A DNA stretch of 64,000 nt from Streptomyces sp. NBC_01276. Lineage in GTDB: Bacteria > Actinomycetota > Actinomycetes > Streptomycetales > Streptomycetaceae. The notes beneath the pieces are model-generated. The model made no database searches, had not been told where the DNA came from, and saw nothing but the letters and a program-made list of their open reading frames with translations. Made by a program: the position numbers and the translations under genes. Of the stretch, positions 25,095-33,045 are shown in pieces. The first letter of the stretch is position 1. Every line of letters starts with the position of its first letter. The DNA lies in NCBI RefSeq assembly GCF_041435355.1, contig NZ_CP108442.1:6012501-6076500 (forward strand), in the 5' to 3' direction.

Positions 25095-25844
25095 TCAGGG
25101 CGCGTCGACCGTCACCGTGAAGGAGAACCGGTCGCCGCGGTAGCGGATCCGCGCCACGTCGGCCACCCGCCCGTCCTCGTCGTACGTCACGCCCGTGTAG
25201 TGCAGGATCGGGCTCAGCAGCGGGACCTGGAGCAGCTCGGCCGTGACCGGGTCCGCCAGGCGCGCCTCGACGGTGTCGGTGATCCGGCTGATCCGCACCC
25301 CCACCACGTCGCGCAGCACCTTCGTCATCGGCCACCGCACCAGGTCGTCCAGGTCCACGGCGTCCGCGAACTCCGGGCGCACCGCGTTCTCCGCCCAGTT
25401 CGTGGGCTCGCCGCTCTCCCCGTCGTGGCGGAGCCTGCGGTACGTGACCACCTCGGCGGTGTCGGGGAAGTGCTCCAGCAGTTCACCGGCCACCGGAGTC
25501 CGCTCCCGTCCCAGGATCGTCGTCCGCTCACCCGACTGCTGGGCCACGATCGCGTCGACCGACCCCAGCAGCCGCACCGGGGCGCTGCGCAGCGCGCCCG
25601 GCTCGATGAAGGTGCCGCGCCGCCGGTGCCGGCTGATCAGGCCCTCGACCTCCAGCTCCTTGAGCGCCTGGCGCATCGTCAGGACGCTCACGCCGTAGTG
25701 CTCGGCGAGCTGTTCCTCGGTCGGCAGGCGCAAGGAGGCGTCCGGGGTGCGGCCCAGTATCGAGGCGCGCAGGGACTGGGACACCTGGTACCAGAGGGGC
25801 AGTTTCCGGTTCAGGACGAGGGAGTCGGGGGCGAAGGCGGTCAC
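25095..25844 (-). CDS. GntR-family regulator with UTRA domain
   Basis: A 249-residue regulator of the HutC type. The winged helix is at about residues 15-80 (LPLWYQVSQSLRASIL, then YGVSVLTMRQALKELEVEGLISR), and the UTRA effector domain follows (about 95-245). The GTG start at 25844 has GGAG 8-9 nt upstream. It lies 83 bp downstream of hmgA in the same orientation, so it may control homogentisate or phenylacetate-type catabolism and could recognise the palindrome upstream of hmgA. That link is inferred from position. Confidence 0.87.
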   Translation of the reverse strand: MTAFAPDSLVLNRKLPLWYQVSQSLRASILGRTPDASLRLPTEEQLAEHYGVSVLTMRQALKELEVEGLISRHRRRGTFIEPGALRSAPVRLLGSVDAIVAQQSGERTTILGRERTPVAGELLEHFPDTAEVVTYRRLRHDGESGEPTNWAENAVRPEFADAVDLDDLVRWPMTKVLRDVVGVRISRITDTVEARLADPVTAELLQVPLLSPILHYTGVTYDEDGRVADVARIRYRGDRFSFTVTVDAP

Positions 25845-25927
25845 GGGTGGTTCTCCGAACGGCGGCAGACTGGAGTGCAGGCGGCGGGCGTGCGCGCACG
25901 GGGGCCGTGCGCGCACGCATGCGCATG

Positions 25928-27262
25928 TTAGGCGCGGAAGTGGCGCTGGAGACCCTCCCAGACATCGTCGTATCCGCGCTGGAGGTGTTCCGCCCCGGCC
26001 GCCTGGGGGGTGGCGGTGATCGGCCAGCGGGTCTCGAACATGAAGGCCAGGCCGTCGTCGATCTTCTGCGGCTTCAGCTCGGCGGCGCTGGCCCGGTCGA
26101 AGGTCTCGCGGTCGGGACCGTGCGCCGACATCATGTTGTGCAGCGAGCCGCCGCCGGGCACGAAGCCCTCGGCCTTGGCGTCGTAGGCGCCCTCGATCAG
26201 GCCCATGTACTCGCTCATCACGTTGCGGTGGAAGTACGGCGGGCGGAAGGTGTCCTCGCCGACCAGCCAGCGCGGGGCGAAGACCACGAAGTCCACGCCC
26301 GCCAGGCCCGGGGTGTCGGAGGGCGACGTCAGCACGGTGAAGATCGACGGGTCGGGGTGGTCGTAGCTGATCGACCCGATGACGTTGAAGCGGCGCAGGT
26401 CGTAGACGTACGGGACGTGCGTGCCGTGCCAGGCCACGACGTCGAGGGGGGAGTGGTCGTAGGTGGCGGACCAGAGGTTCCCGCAGAACTTGTTGACCAC
26501 CTCGGTGGGACGCTCGACGTCCTCGTACGCGGCGACGGGCGCCCGGAAGTCGCGGGCGGCGGCGAGGCCGTTGGCGCCGATCGGGCCCAGGTCGGGGAGG
26601 TCGAAGGGCTGTCCGTAGTTCTCGCAGACGTAGCCGCGGGCGGGCGCGCCGCCCCCGTCGCGGTCTCCGTCGAGGAGCTCGACGCGGAAACGGATGCCGC
26701 GCGGGATCAGGGCCACCTCGCCGGGGCCGACCGAGAGCAGGCCGAGCTCGGTGCGCAGCAGCAGGCCGCCCCGCTCCGGGACGATCAGCAGCTCACCGTC
26801 GGAGTCGCTGAACACCCGGTCCGTCATGTCGGCGTTGGCGGCGTAGAGGTGGATGGCCATGCCGGTGCGCTGGGTGGCGTCGCCGTTGCCGCCCAGGGTC
26901 CACAGGCCGGCCAGGAAATCGGTGCCCGGGGCCGGGTCGGGCAGCGGGTTCCAGCGCAGCCGGTTGGGGTCCGGGACCGCCTCGGTGAAGGGCGCCGTGC
27001 GCAGTGCTCCGTTGCCGACCCGGGTGAAGGCGGGGTGCGCGGCCGAAGGGCGGATCCGGTAGAGCCAGGAGCGGCGGTTGTGGCGGCGCGGCTCGGTGAA
27101 GGCGCTGCCGCTGAGCTGCTCGGCGTAGAGGCCGAGCGGGGCGCGCTGGGGTGAGTTGCGGCCGTGGGGGAGTGCGCCCGGCACGGCCTCCGAGCTGTGC
27201 TCGTTTCCGAAGCCGGTGAGGTACTCCAGCGCCTCCGCCGTCTTCCTGGCCTGCTCACTCAT
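25928..27262 (-). CDS. hmgA: homogentisate 1,2-dioxygenase
   Basis: A 444-residue cytoplasmic non-heme iron dioxygenase that opens the ring of homogentisate in tyrosine and phenylalanine breakdown, giving maleylacetoacetate. The N-terminal [13 protein letters not shown] and the segments [27 protein letters not shown] (iron His and Glu) and [15 protein letters not shown] (iron His) are characteristic, and the length is normal. The ATG at 27262 is followed upstream by a strong palindrome at 27285-27312. The next pathway enzymes (isomerase, fumarylacetoacetase) are not adjacent. Confidence 0.97.
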   Translation of the reverse strand: MSEQARKTAEALEYLTGFGNEHSSEAVPGALPHGRNSPQRAPLGLYAEQLSGSAFTEPRRHNRRSWLYRIRPSAAHPAFTRVGNGALRTAPFTEAVPDPNRLRWNPLPDPAPGTDFLAGLWTLGGNGDATQRTGMAIHLYAANADMTDRVFSDSDGELLIVPERGGLLLRTELGLLSVGPGEVALIPRGIRFRVELLDGDRDGGGAPARGYVCENYGQPFDLPDLGPIGANGLAAARDFRAPVAAYEDVERPTEVVNKFCGNLWSATYDHSPLDVVAWHGTHVPYVYDLRRFNVIGSISYDHPDPSIFTVLTSPSDTPGLAGVDFVVFAPRWLVGEDTFRPPYFHRNVMSEYMGLIEGAYDAKAEGFVPGGGSLHNMMSAHGPDRETFDRASAAELKPQKIDDGLAFMFETRWPITATPQAAGAEHLQRGYDDVWEGLQRHFRA

Positions 27263-27284
27263 GGGCTGCTCCCGCTCCGTCGAA

Positions 27285-27312
27285 GGAATCCTATGCCAGA
27301 CAGTAGGATTCC
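27285..27312. promoter_or_regulatory. 28-bp palindrome upstream of hmgA
   Basis: Perfect 9-bp arms GGAATCCTA and TAGGATTCC are separated by 10 nt, starting 23 nt before the hmgA start codon. The spacing equals roughly two helical turns between half-sites, as expected for a dimeric repressor. The same region could serve the divergent beta-helix gene (start 27468). Confidence 0.7.
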
Positions 27313-27467
27313 GCGCGCCACTCGTCAACGCCGTCCCGGACCACGCCACCGATTCCCGCCGGGGCCTCCCGCCGGGCGGCGGTGCGGGCGGCGGTGCGGA
27401 CGGCGGTGCGGACGGATCCGTGCGGGAGGGGATCCGAAAAGATGAACATTGCTCTACTCTCACGCGC

Positions 27468-29534
27468 ATGTCGTGGACCTGCAGGTTCCCTGGCGTGCCG
27501 GCGGCGCTCCTCGCCGCCCTGCTCGCCCTCCTGTCCCTCTTCGCCGCCGCGCCCGCCGCCCTCGCGCACGAAGAGCGCCCCGTCGCCCTGCCCGACGGCA
27601 CCGGATCCGTCCCCGCGTACCGCGCGGCCGAGCCCGACCTGATCGTCTGCAAGACCGACCGGCCCGCCTTCGAGCGCCGCATCGCCGGATTCCCCGACGA
27701 CCTGCGCCGCCGCAACCTCGACCTCTACGAACGCTGCGAGAAGTCCGGCTACCGCCACCTCCAGGCGGCCGTCGACGCCGTGGACCGCCCCGGCATGAAC
27801 ATCGCGGTCCTGCCCGGCCTCTACGAGGAGGAGCCCTCGCTCCCCAAGCCGACGGGCGAGTGCGCCGCCCTCAAGGCCCCCAACTCCGCCCTGGGCTACC
27901 AGATCCTGTCCTGCGAACAGCAGGCGAGCTGCCCGCACAACCAGAACCTCGTCGCGATCCTCGGCAAGAAGGACCTCCAGATCGAGGGCACCGGCGCCTC
28001 GCGCATGGACGTCGTCATCGACGCCAAGTACCAGAAGCTGAACGCCATCCGCGCCGACGAGTCCGACGGCGTCTACTTCCGCAACTTCACCGCCCAGCGC
28101 ACCACCTTCAACTCGCTGTACGTACTGGCCGGCGACGGCTTCGTCATCGACGACGTACTGACCCGCTGGAACGACGAGTACGGCTTCCTGACCTTCGCCA
28201 GCGACCACGGCCTGTACAAGAACTGCGAGTCCTACGGCAACGGAGACTCCGGCATCTACCCCGGCAGCGCCTCCAACATCAACGACGGGCGCGGCTACGA
28301 CGTGCCCCGGTACTCGATCGAGATCACCGGCTGCCGCAGCCACCACAACATGGTCGGCTACTCCGGCACCGCCGGTGACTCGGTGTGGGTCCACGACAAC
28401 GAGTTCGACCAGAACATGGGCGGCGCCTCGATGGACAGCGCCTTCCCCGGACACCCCGGCCTCCCGCAGAACCACGCCCGCTTCGAACGCAACCTCATCC
28501 ACGACAACAACGCCGACTACTACCCCTACGTGGCCGACGGCACCTGCGCGAAGCCGCCCGTCGAGCGCGGCTACGAACAGGGGGTGGTCTGCCCCCAGAT
28601 CTCGATGCCGCCGGGCACCGGCATCATCACCGCCGGAGGCAACTGGAACCTCTACGAGAACAACTGGGTGTACGGCCACCGGCGGGCCGCCTTCTTCCTC
28701 AGCGCGGTGCCGGCCTACATCCGCGGCGAGGAGAAGTGGTCGAAGCAGACCGACACCTCCCACCACAACCGGTACGCCGGCAACATCCTCGGCAAGGACA
28801 GGTCAGGGGCCTCCCGGCCCAACGGCACCGACGTGTGGTGGGACGGCCAGGGCCGCGGCAACTGCTGGCAGGACGGCCCCGACGGCTCCACCCCGGGCAC
28901 CCTGCCGCAGTGCGGGAAGGCGCGCGGCGAGGTCGGCGGCGCCTCCGCCCGGCTGGTGGGCGAACCGGTCAAGCTCGCCCAGCTGCTGGTCTGTGCGGAC
29001 TACAACGTCCAGGCCCGCAAACTCCCGGCCGGCTGCGACTGGTACGGGGCCCGCGGTCTGGAACGGGTGGAGACGCAGATCGCGCTGGCGGTGGCGGCCG
29101 TCCTGCTGCTGGTCGGCGGGGTGCTGTGGTGGCGCCGCCTGCGCCGCTCCCGGCTGGGCACGGTGGCCTCCCTGCTGGGGGCCGCCGGGGTGGCCCTGGA
29201 CGTGGCCGGCTCCACGATGCCCCTCCAGGACACCTTCGTCCCGGCCCTCGCCCTGCTGCTGCTCGGCCTCTGGTGGACCGGCGCCGGCCTGGCCCTGCGC
29301 CCCGGGCGCCCCTGGCTGGCCCGGCTGACGCTGCTCCTGGGGGCGCTGACCCTGCTGGACGCCTTCGACAAGGCCGTTCTGATGATCCCCTGGATCCCGC
29401 TGAGCCCCGCCTGGATACGCGCGCTGGTGGCGCTGGTGTGGGTCCTGTGGACGGCCGTCGCCGCGGCCCGCCCCACCCCACGCACCTCCTCGGCCCCCCA
29501 GCCCCCCACCCCGGCCCCCGCCCTGACCCCCTGA
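27468..29534 (+). CDS. secreted right-handed beta-helix protein with C-terminal membrane domain
   Basis: A 688-residue envelope protein. The signal peptide is about residues 1-34 ([23 protein letters not shown]). The exported part (about 35-530) has parallel beta-helix repeats: [71 protein letters not shown] and [15 protein letters not shown]. It holds about 13 cysteines, which is unusual for this fold. The last 150 residues have four or five TM helices. No SD is seen; TACTCT is 7 nt before the ATG (leaderless). The family includes NosD-like and carbohydrate-active proteins; no catalytic set is clear. The next two genes encode a cupredoxin lipoprotein and a membrane protein. Confidence 0.82.
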   Translation: MSWTCRFPGVPAALLAALLALLSLFAAAPAALAHEERPVALPDGTGSVPAYRAAEPDLIVCKTDRPAFERRIAGFPDDLRRRNLDLYERCEKSGYRHLQAAVDAVDRPGMNIAVLPGLYEEEPSLPKPTGECAALKAPNSALGYQILSCEQQASCPHNQNLVAILGKKDLQIEGTGASRMDVVIDAKYQKLNAIRADESDGVYFRNFTAQRTTFNSLYVLAGDGFVIDDVLTRWNDEYGFLTFASDHGLYKNCESYGNGDSGIYPGSASNINDGRGYDVPRYSIEITGCRSHHNMVGYSGTAGDSVWVHDNEFDQNMGGASMDSAFPGHPGLPQNHARFERNLIHDNNADYYPYVADGTCAKPPVERGYEQGVVCPQISMPPGTGIITAGGNWNLYENNWVYGHRRAAFFLSAVPAYIRGEEKWSKQTDTSHHNRYAGNILGKDRSGASRPNGTDVWWDGQGRGNCWQDGPDGSTPGTLPQCGKARGEVGGASARLVGEPVKLAQLLVCADYNVQARKLPAGCDWYGARGLERVETQIALAVAAVLLLVGGVLWWRRLRRSRLGTVASLLGAAGVALDVAGSTMPLQDTFVPALALLLLGLWWTGAGLALRPGRPWLARLTLLLGALTLLDAFDKAVLMIPWIPLSPAWIRALVALVWVLWTAVAAARPTPRTSSAPQPPTPAPALTP

Positions 29535-29893
29535 CCCCGCCCCCGCCCTGCCCCCCCCGCCTCGCCCCCCGCCCCGCCCCCCGGCTCTGGCCCCCTGGCC
29601 CGAGCCCCTGCCCCGGGCCCTTCCGGGGCGGGCCCTGCCCCTCACCGCCTGCCCCGGGGCCCGGTCCGGAGCGGGGCCCACCCCGACCCGGCTCTCGACT
29701 GGATCCCCGCTCCGTACCGCCCGCCGGCACCCGCCCCGACGCCCCGCTCCTCGCCCCGACGCCCGCTACTGACGACTCGTCGAGCCCACCGCCGGCGCCC
29801 CGCCGGCCCGCTGTCGGGGCGTGGCGGCGCGGGCGCTGGGGCGGGCCGCGGGGTCGGTGGCCGGCCGGCCCGAACCTCCATCGGAGGCCCGAA
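29535..29893. other. 359-bp C-rich intergenic spacer
   Basis: No credible gene. The + strand is extremely C-rich from 29530 to 29700 (runs of CCCCGCCC), so the minus strand carries dense G runs able to form G-quadruplexes. A hairpin with 7-bp arms (GCCCCGG 29610-29616 and CCGGGGC 29623-29629) could terminate or attenuate transcription between the beta-helix gene and the lipoprotein gene. Confidence 0.6.
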
Positions 29894-30808
29894 GTGACCG
29901 TCCCCGCACAGGCCCGCATCCGGTGCGACGCCTGCCGACCACCCGCCCGCGCGGGCCGGCCGCCCCGACGCCCCGCCCGCACGGCCGCGCTCGTCGCCCT
30001 CCTCCTGCTCCTCGTGGGCGGCGCGGCCACCGGCTGCGGGGGCAGGGCCACCACCCACCACAAACCCGGCACCACCCACGAGCAGGCCTCCGGCAGTACC
30101 GGCACCCTGCTCGACACCCAGGACGGCGGCGGCCACCGCCTGCGCGAGGTCCCGGCCGGGGGCGCGCCGGAGGTCAGGCTCACCGCCCGCCCCGACTCCG
30201 AGGACGGCTGGAACCTCCAACTGGCCGTCACCAACTTCCGCTTCACCCCCGACAGCACCGGTGGCGCCGCCCTCCCGGGCGCCGGCCACGCCCACCTCGG
30301 ACTCGACGGCCACAAGCTGGCCCGCGTGTACGGCCCCTGGTTCCACCTGCCCGCGGCGCAGGTGCCCGAGGGCGCGCACACCCTGACCGTCCGCCTCTAC
30401 GCCGACGACCACACGGCCTGGGCCGTCGCCGGCAAGCCGGTCGAGGCGTCCGTGCCGCTGACCGCGGGCCCCCCGGGCGAGGCGTCCCACAGCCACTCCG
30501 CACCCGCGCCGACCGGCTCGGCGGCGCCCTCCGGGGCTCCGCGGGCCGACCGCACCGTGACCCTCGCCGTCCGGGACGGCAAGGTGGTCCCCGCCACCGG
30601 CCGCACCGAGGTCAAGCGCGGCGAACGCGTCGCCCTGCGGGTCACCAGCGACCGCGCCGACACCCTCCACGTCCACGGCTACGACAAGGAACTCGCCCTG
30701 CCCGCGGGCCAGGAGGCGACCCTGGTCCTGACGGCCGACCGCACGGGCCTCTTCGAGGTGGAGACCCACGAGTCCGGGCTGGTCCTGACCCAGCTCCTGG
30801 TCCGATGA
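29894..30808 (+). CDS. cupredoxin-domain lipoprotein
   Basis: A 304-residue envelope protein. After an Arg/Pro-rich N-terminus, a hydrophobic helix (ALVALLLLLVGGAATGC) ends at a plausible lipobox cysteine. The middle domain (about 65-180) has HAHLGLDGHKLARVYGPWFHLP and several histidines. The C-terminal domain (about 215-304) resembles cupredoxins of actinobacteria: RVTSDRADTLHVHGYDKELALPAGQEATLVLTADRTGLFEVETHESG. Copper binding by these histidines is an inference; a cysteine ligand is absent. The GTG start has GGAGG 6-7 nt upstream. Its stop overlaps the next ATG (ATGA). Confidence 0.75.
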   Translation: MTVPAQARIRCDACRPPARAGRPPRRPARTAALVALLLLLVGGAATGCGGRATTHHKPGTTHEQASGSTGTLLDTQDGGGHRLREVPAGGAPEVRLTARPDSEDGWNLQLAVTNFRFTPDSTGGAALPGAGHAHLGLDGHKLARVYGPWFHLPAAQVPEGAHTLTVRLYADDHTAWAVAGKPVEASVPLTAGPPGEASHSHSAPAPTGSAAPSGAPRADRTVTLAVRDGKVVPATGRTEVKRGERVALRVTSDRADTLHVHGYDKELALPAGQEATLVLTADRTGLFEVETHESGLVLTQLLVR

Positions 30809-32238
30809 CCCCCGGCCCCGGGGCGGCGGCCCAGGGCCGGGCGTCAGCGCCCGGGGTGTGGTCCGGCGTCCGGCCCGGACCGTCGGCGGAGCCGGGAGCG
30901 GTGGCGGCGTTCGGGCCGGGGCCCGGCCGGAGCGTGGTCCTTCACCCGGCCGACCCGCAGGTCCCGCTCGCGCACGGGATCGGCTCCCAGCACGACCTGC
31001 CCATCTCTCCCTTCTACGCCTTCGCCGGAGCCTTCACCGCACTCTTCGTCTCCTTCCTCGCACTCGGTCTCCTCTGGTCGGTCTCCCGCTTCCGCGGCGA
31101 CCGCTCCGGTCTGGCCCTGCCCGCCGGGTTCCAGCGGGTGGCCGACGCGCCGGCCACCCGCACCACCCTGCGCGGCCTCGGCCTCGCCGCAGCCCTCGCC
31201 GTACTCCTCCACCTCCTCCTCGGTCCCGACGACCCCGCCCGCAACCCCGCTCCCGGCGCCGTCTACGTCCTGCTCTGGGTCGGACTCGTCCCCGCCTCCC
31301 TCCTCCTCGGCCCCGTCTGGCGCCTGCTCAACCCGCTGCGCACCCTGCACCGGCTCCTCCGCCGGATCCGCCGCCGCCCGCCCGGTGAGGACCGCCCCCT
31401 GCCCGCCCGGCTCGGCCAATGGCCCGCCGCCGCCGGGCTGTTCGGCTTCACCTGGCTGGAGCTCGTCGCCCCCGATCCCGCATCCACCACCACCCTCCTC
31501 TGTGCCATCACCGGCTACGCCGCCCTCCACCTGCTGCTCGCCGCCCGCTTCGGCGAGCGGTGGTTCGCCGACGCCGACGCCTTCGAGGCCTACTCCGACC
31601 TCCTGGCCCGGCTCTCACCGCTCGGCCGCCGCGGCGACGGCCGCCTGGCCCTGCGCAACCCCCTGCACGGACTCGACGCGACGCCCGAGAGGCCCGGACT
31701 CGTCGCCACCGTCTGCGTCCTGCTCGGGTCCACCGCCTACGACGGCTACTCCGACAACCCCGCCTGGATCAACGCCGTTCAGACCTCCCCCCTCGGCCGC
31801 ACCCCCGCGGCCACCCTCGGGCTGCTCGCTTCCATCGCCCTCGTCGCCACCCTCTACTGCCTGTGCGCCGGCGCCACCCGCCTCGTCAGCGGCCCGCACC
31901 CCCGCCCGCTGACCGCCTTCGCGCACTCACTCGTACCGATCGCCCTCGGCTATCTCATCGCCCATTACTTCTCCCTCCTCGTCACCGAAGGGCCACGCAC
32001 AGTAATCATGGCACTGGGCACTGACAATGCCCCAGAGCCCAGTCCCCCCTTGGGTTCCGGAGGCCTCGCGGCCCTCCAGGTGATCGCCGTCGTGGCCGGT
32101 CACGTACTCGGCGTGATCGCCGCCCACGACCGCTCCGTCCGCCTCTTCCCGCCCGCCAGGGCCGTGGCCGGCCAACTCCCGCTGCTCGCGCTGATGGTGA
32201 CGTACACCCTCGGCGGGCTCACTCTCCTGCTGAACTGA
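30805..32238 (+). CDS. polytopic membrane protein coupled to cupredoxin lipoprotein
   Basis: A 477-residue protein with about nine to ten hydrophobic helices after an 80-residue Gly/Pro-rich N-terminal region. HGIGSQHDLPISPFYAFAGAFTALFVSFLALGLLWSVSRF begins the membrane part. No transporter motif (Walker, MFS, APC) is recognisable. It starts with ATGA overlap at the end of the cupredoxin gene, so the two products are made together and probably interact in the membrane. Function unknown. Confidence 0.8.
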   Translation: MTPGPGAAAQGRASAPGVWSGVRPGPSAEPGAVAAFGPGPGRSVVLHPADPQVPLAHGIGSQHDLPISPFYAFAGAFTALFVSFLALGLLWSVSRFRGDRSGLALPAGFQRVADAPATRTTLRGLGLAAALAVLLHLLLGPDDPARNPAPGAVYVLLWVGLVPASLLLGPVWRLLNPLRTLHRLLRRIRRRPPGEDRPLPARLGQWPAAAGLFGFTWLELVAPDPASTTTLLCAITGYAALHLLLAARFGERWFADADAFEAYSDLLARLSPLGRRGDGRLALRNPLHGLDATPERPGLVATVCVLLGSTAYDGYSDNPAWINAVQTSPLGRTPAATLGLLASIALVATLYCLCAGATRLVSGPHPRPLTAFAHSLVPIALGYLIAHYFSLLVTEGPRTVIMALGTDNAPEPSPPLGSGGLAALQVIAVVAGHVLGVIAAHDRSVRLFPPARAVAGQLPLLALMVTYTLGGLTLLLN

Positions 32239-32281
32239 GGGCCGGACGTCCCGTTCACCCGAACCACACGCCAGGAGCGGC

Positions 32282-32905
32282 ATGATGGACCCCGTGCCTC
32301 CCGCCCACCCCCTGCGCCGGACCCCGGTCCAGCAGCGCAGCGCCGACCGTCTCGCCCGGATCCTCGACGCCTGTGCCGAGCTCCTGGACGAGACCGGCTA
32401 CGAGAACCTCAGTACCCGTGCCGTCGCCCTGCGCGCCGGCGTGCCCATCGGATCCGTCTACCGGTTCTTCGGGAACAAGCGGGCCATGGCCGTCGCCCTC
32501 GCCCACCGCAACCTCGACCGGTACGCCGACGGCATCCAAAGGCGCCTCGCCGTCTTGCCGGTCGCCCACTGGCGGCCCGTCGTGGACGCCGTCCTCGACG
32601 AGTACCTGGCCATGAAGCGCAGCGTCCCGGGCTTCGCCCTCGTCGACTTCGGCGTGCCCGCGCCGCCCGCGGAGGGGCCCGCCGCCGACCCGAACCACCT
32701 GGTCGCCGCGCGCCTGACCCGGCTGCTGTGCGGGCATCTGCGCCTCGTCCCCGACGCCGGGCTGGAGCGCGCGGTACTGGTCGCCGTCGAGGCGACCGAC
32801 GCGCTCGTCCAGCTGGCCTTCCGGTCCGACCCGGCGGGGGACCCCGCGATCGTCGCCGAGACGCGGGCCATGATGCACGCCTACCTGGCCCGGGTCCTGG
32901 ACTGA
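32282..32905 (+). CDS. TetR-family regulator
   Basis: A 207-residue regulator. The HTH is in ILDACAELLDETGYENLSTRAVALRAGVPIGSVYRFFGNKRAM (about 27-70), followed by an all-helical ligand domain. AGGAG precedes the tandem ATGATG start. It follows the membrane gene by 43 bp on the same strand, so it may belong to that transcription unit. By gene order it looks like the S. coelicolor pleiotropic antibiotic regulator SCO1712 (from memory, unchecked). Confidence 0.9.
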   Translation: MMDPVPPAHPLRRTPVQQRSADRLARILDACAELLDETGYENLSTRAVALRAGVPIGSVYRFFGNKRAMAVALAHRNLDRYADGIQRRLAVLPVAHWRPVVDAVLDEYLAMKRSVPGFALVDFGVPAPPAEGPAADPNHLVAARLTRLLCGHLRLVPDAGLERAVLVAVEATDALVQLAFRSDPAGDPAIVAETRAMMHAYLARVLD

Positions 32906-32951
32906 ACGGCCCGGAGCCGACCGGTCGCCGCAACCCCCTCCCCGACGTGCC

Positions 32952-32965
32952 TACCGGTCGGTATG
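32952..32965. promoter_or_regulatory. operator-like site before the molybdopterin oxidoreductase
   Basis: TACCG-GT-CGGTA (32952-32963) is a perfect palindrome. The core ACCGGTCGGTATG (32953-32965) matches 12 of 13 positions of the sites at 47667-47679 and 53387-53399 upstream of lipid-metabolism genes. It is 81-94 nt before the oxidoreductase start. Confidence 0.5.
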
Positions 32966-33045
32966 CTCGGGGCGCCCGCGTGCCCGCGCCGCCGGGCCGG
33001 GCCGCCGACGGTCCGTGCCGCGGCCTGCCGCCCCCTGGAGGGCCC

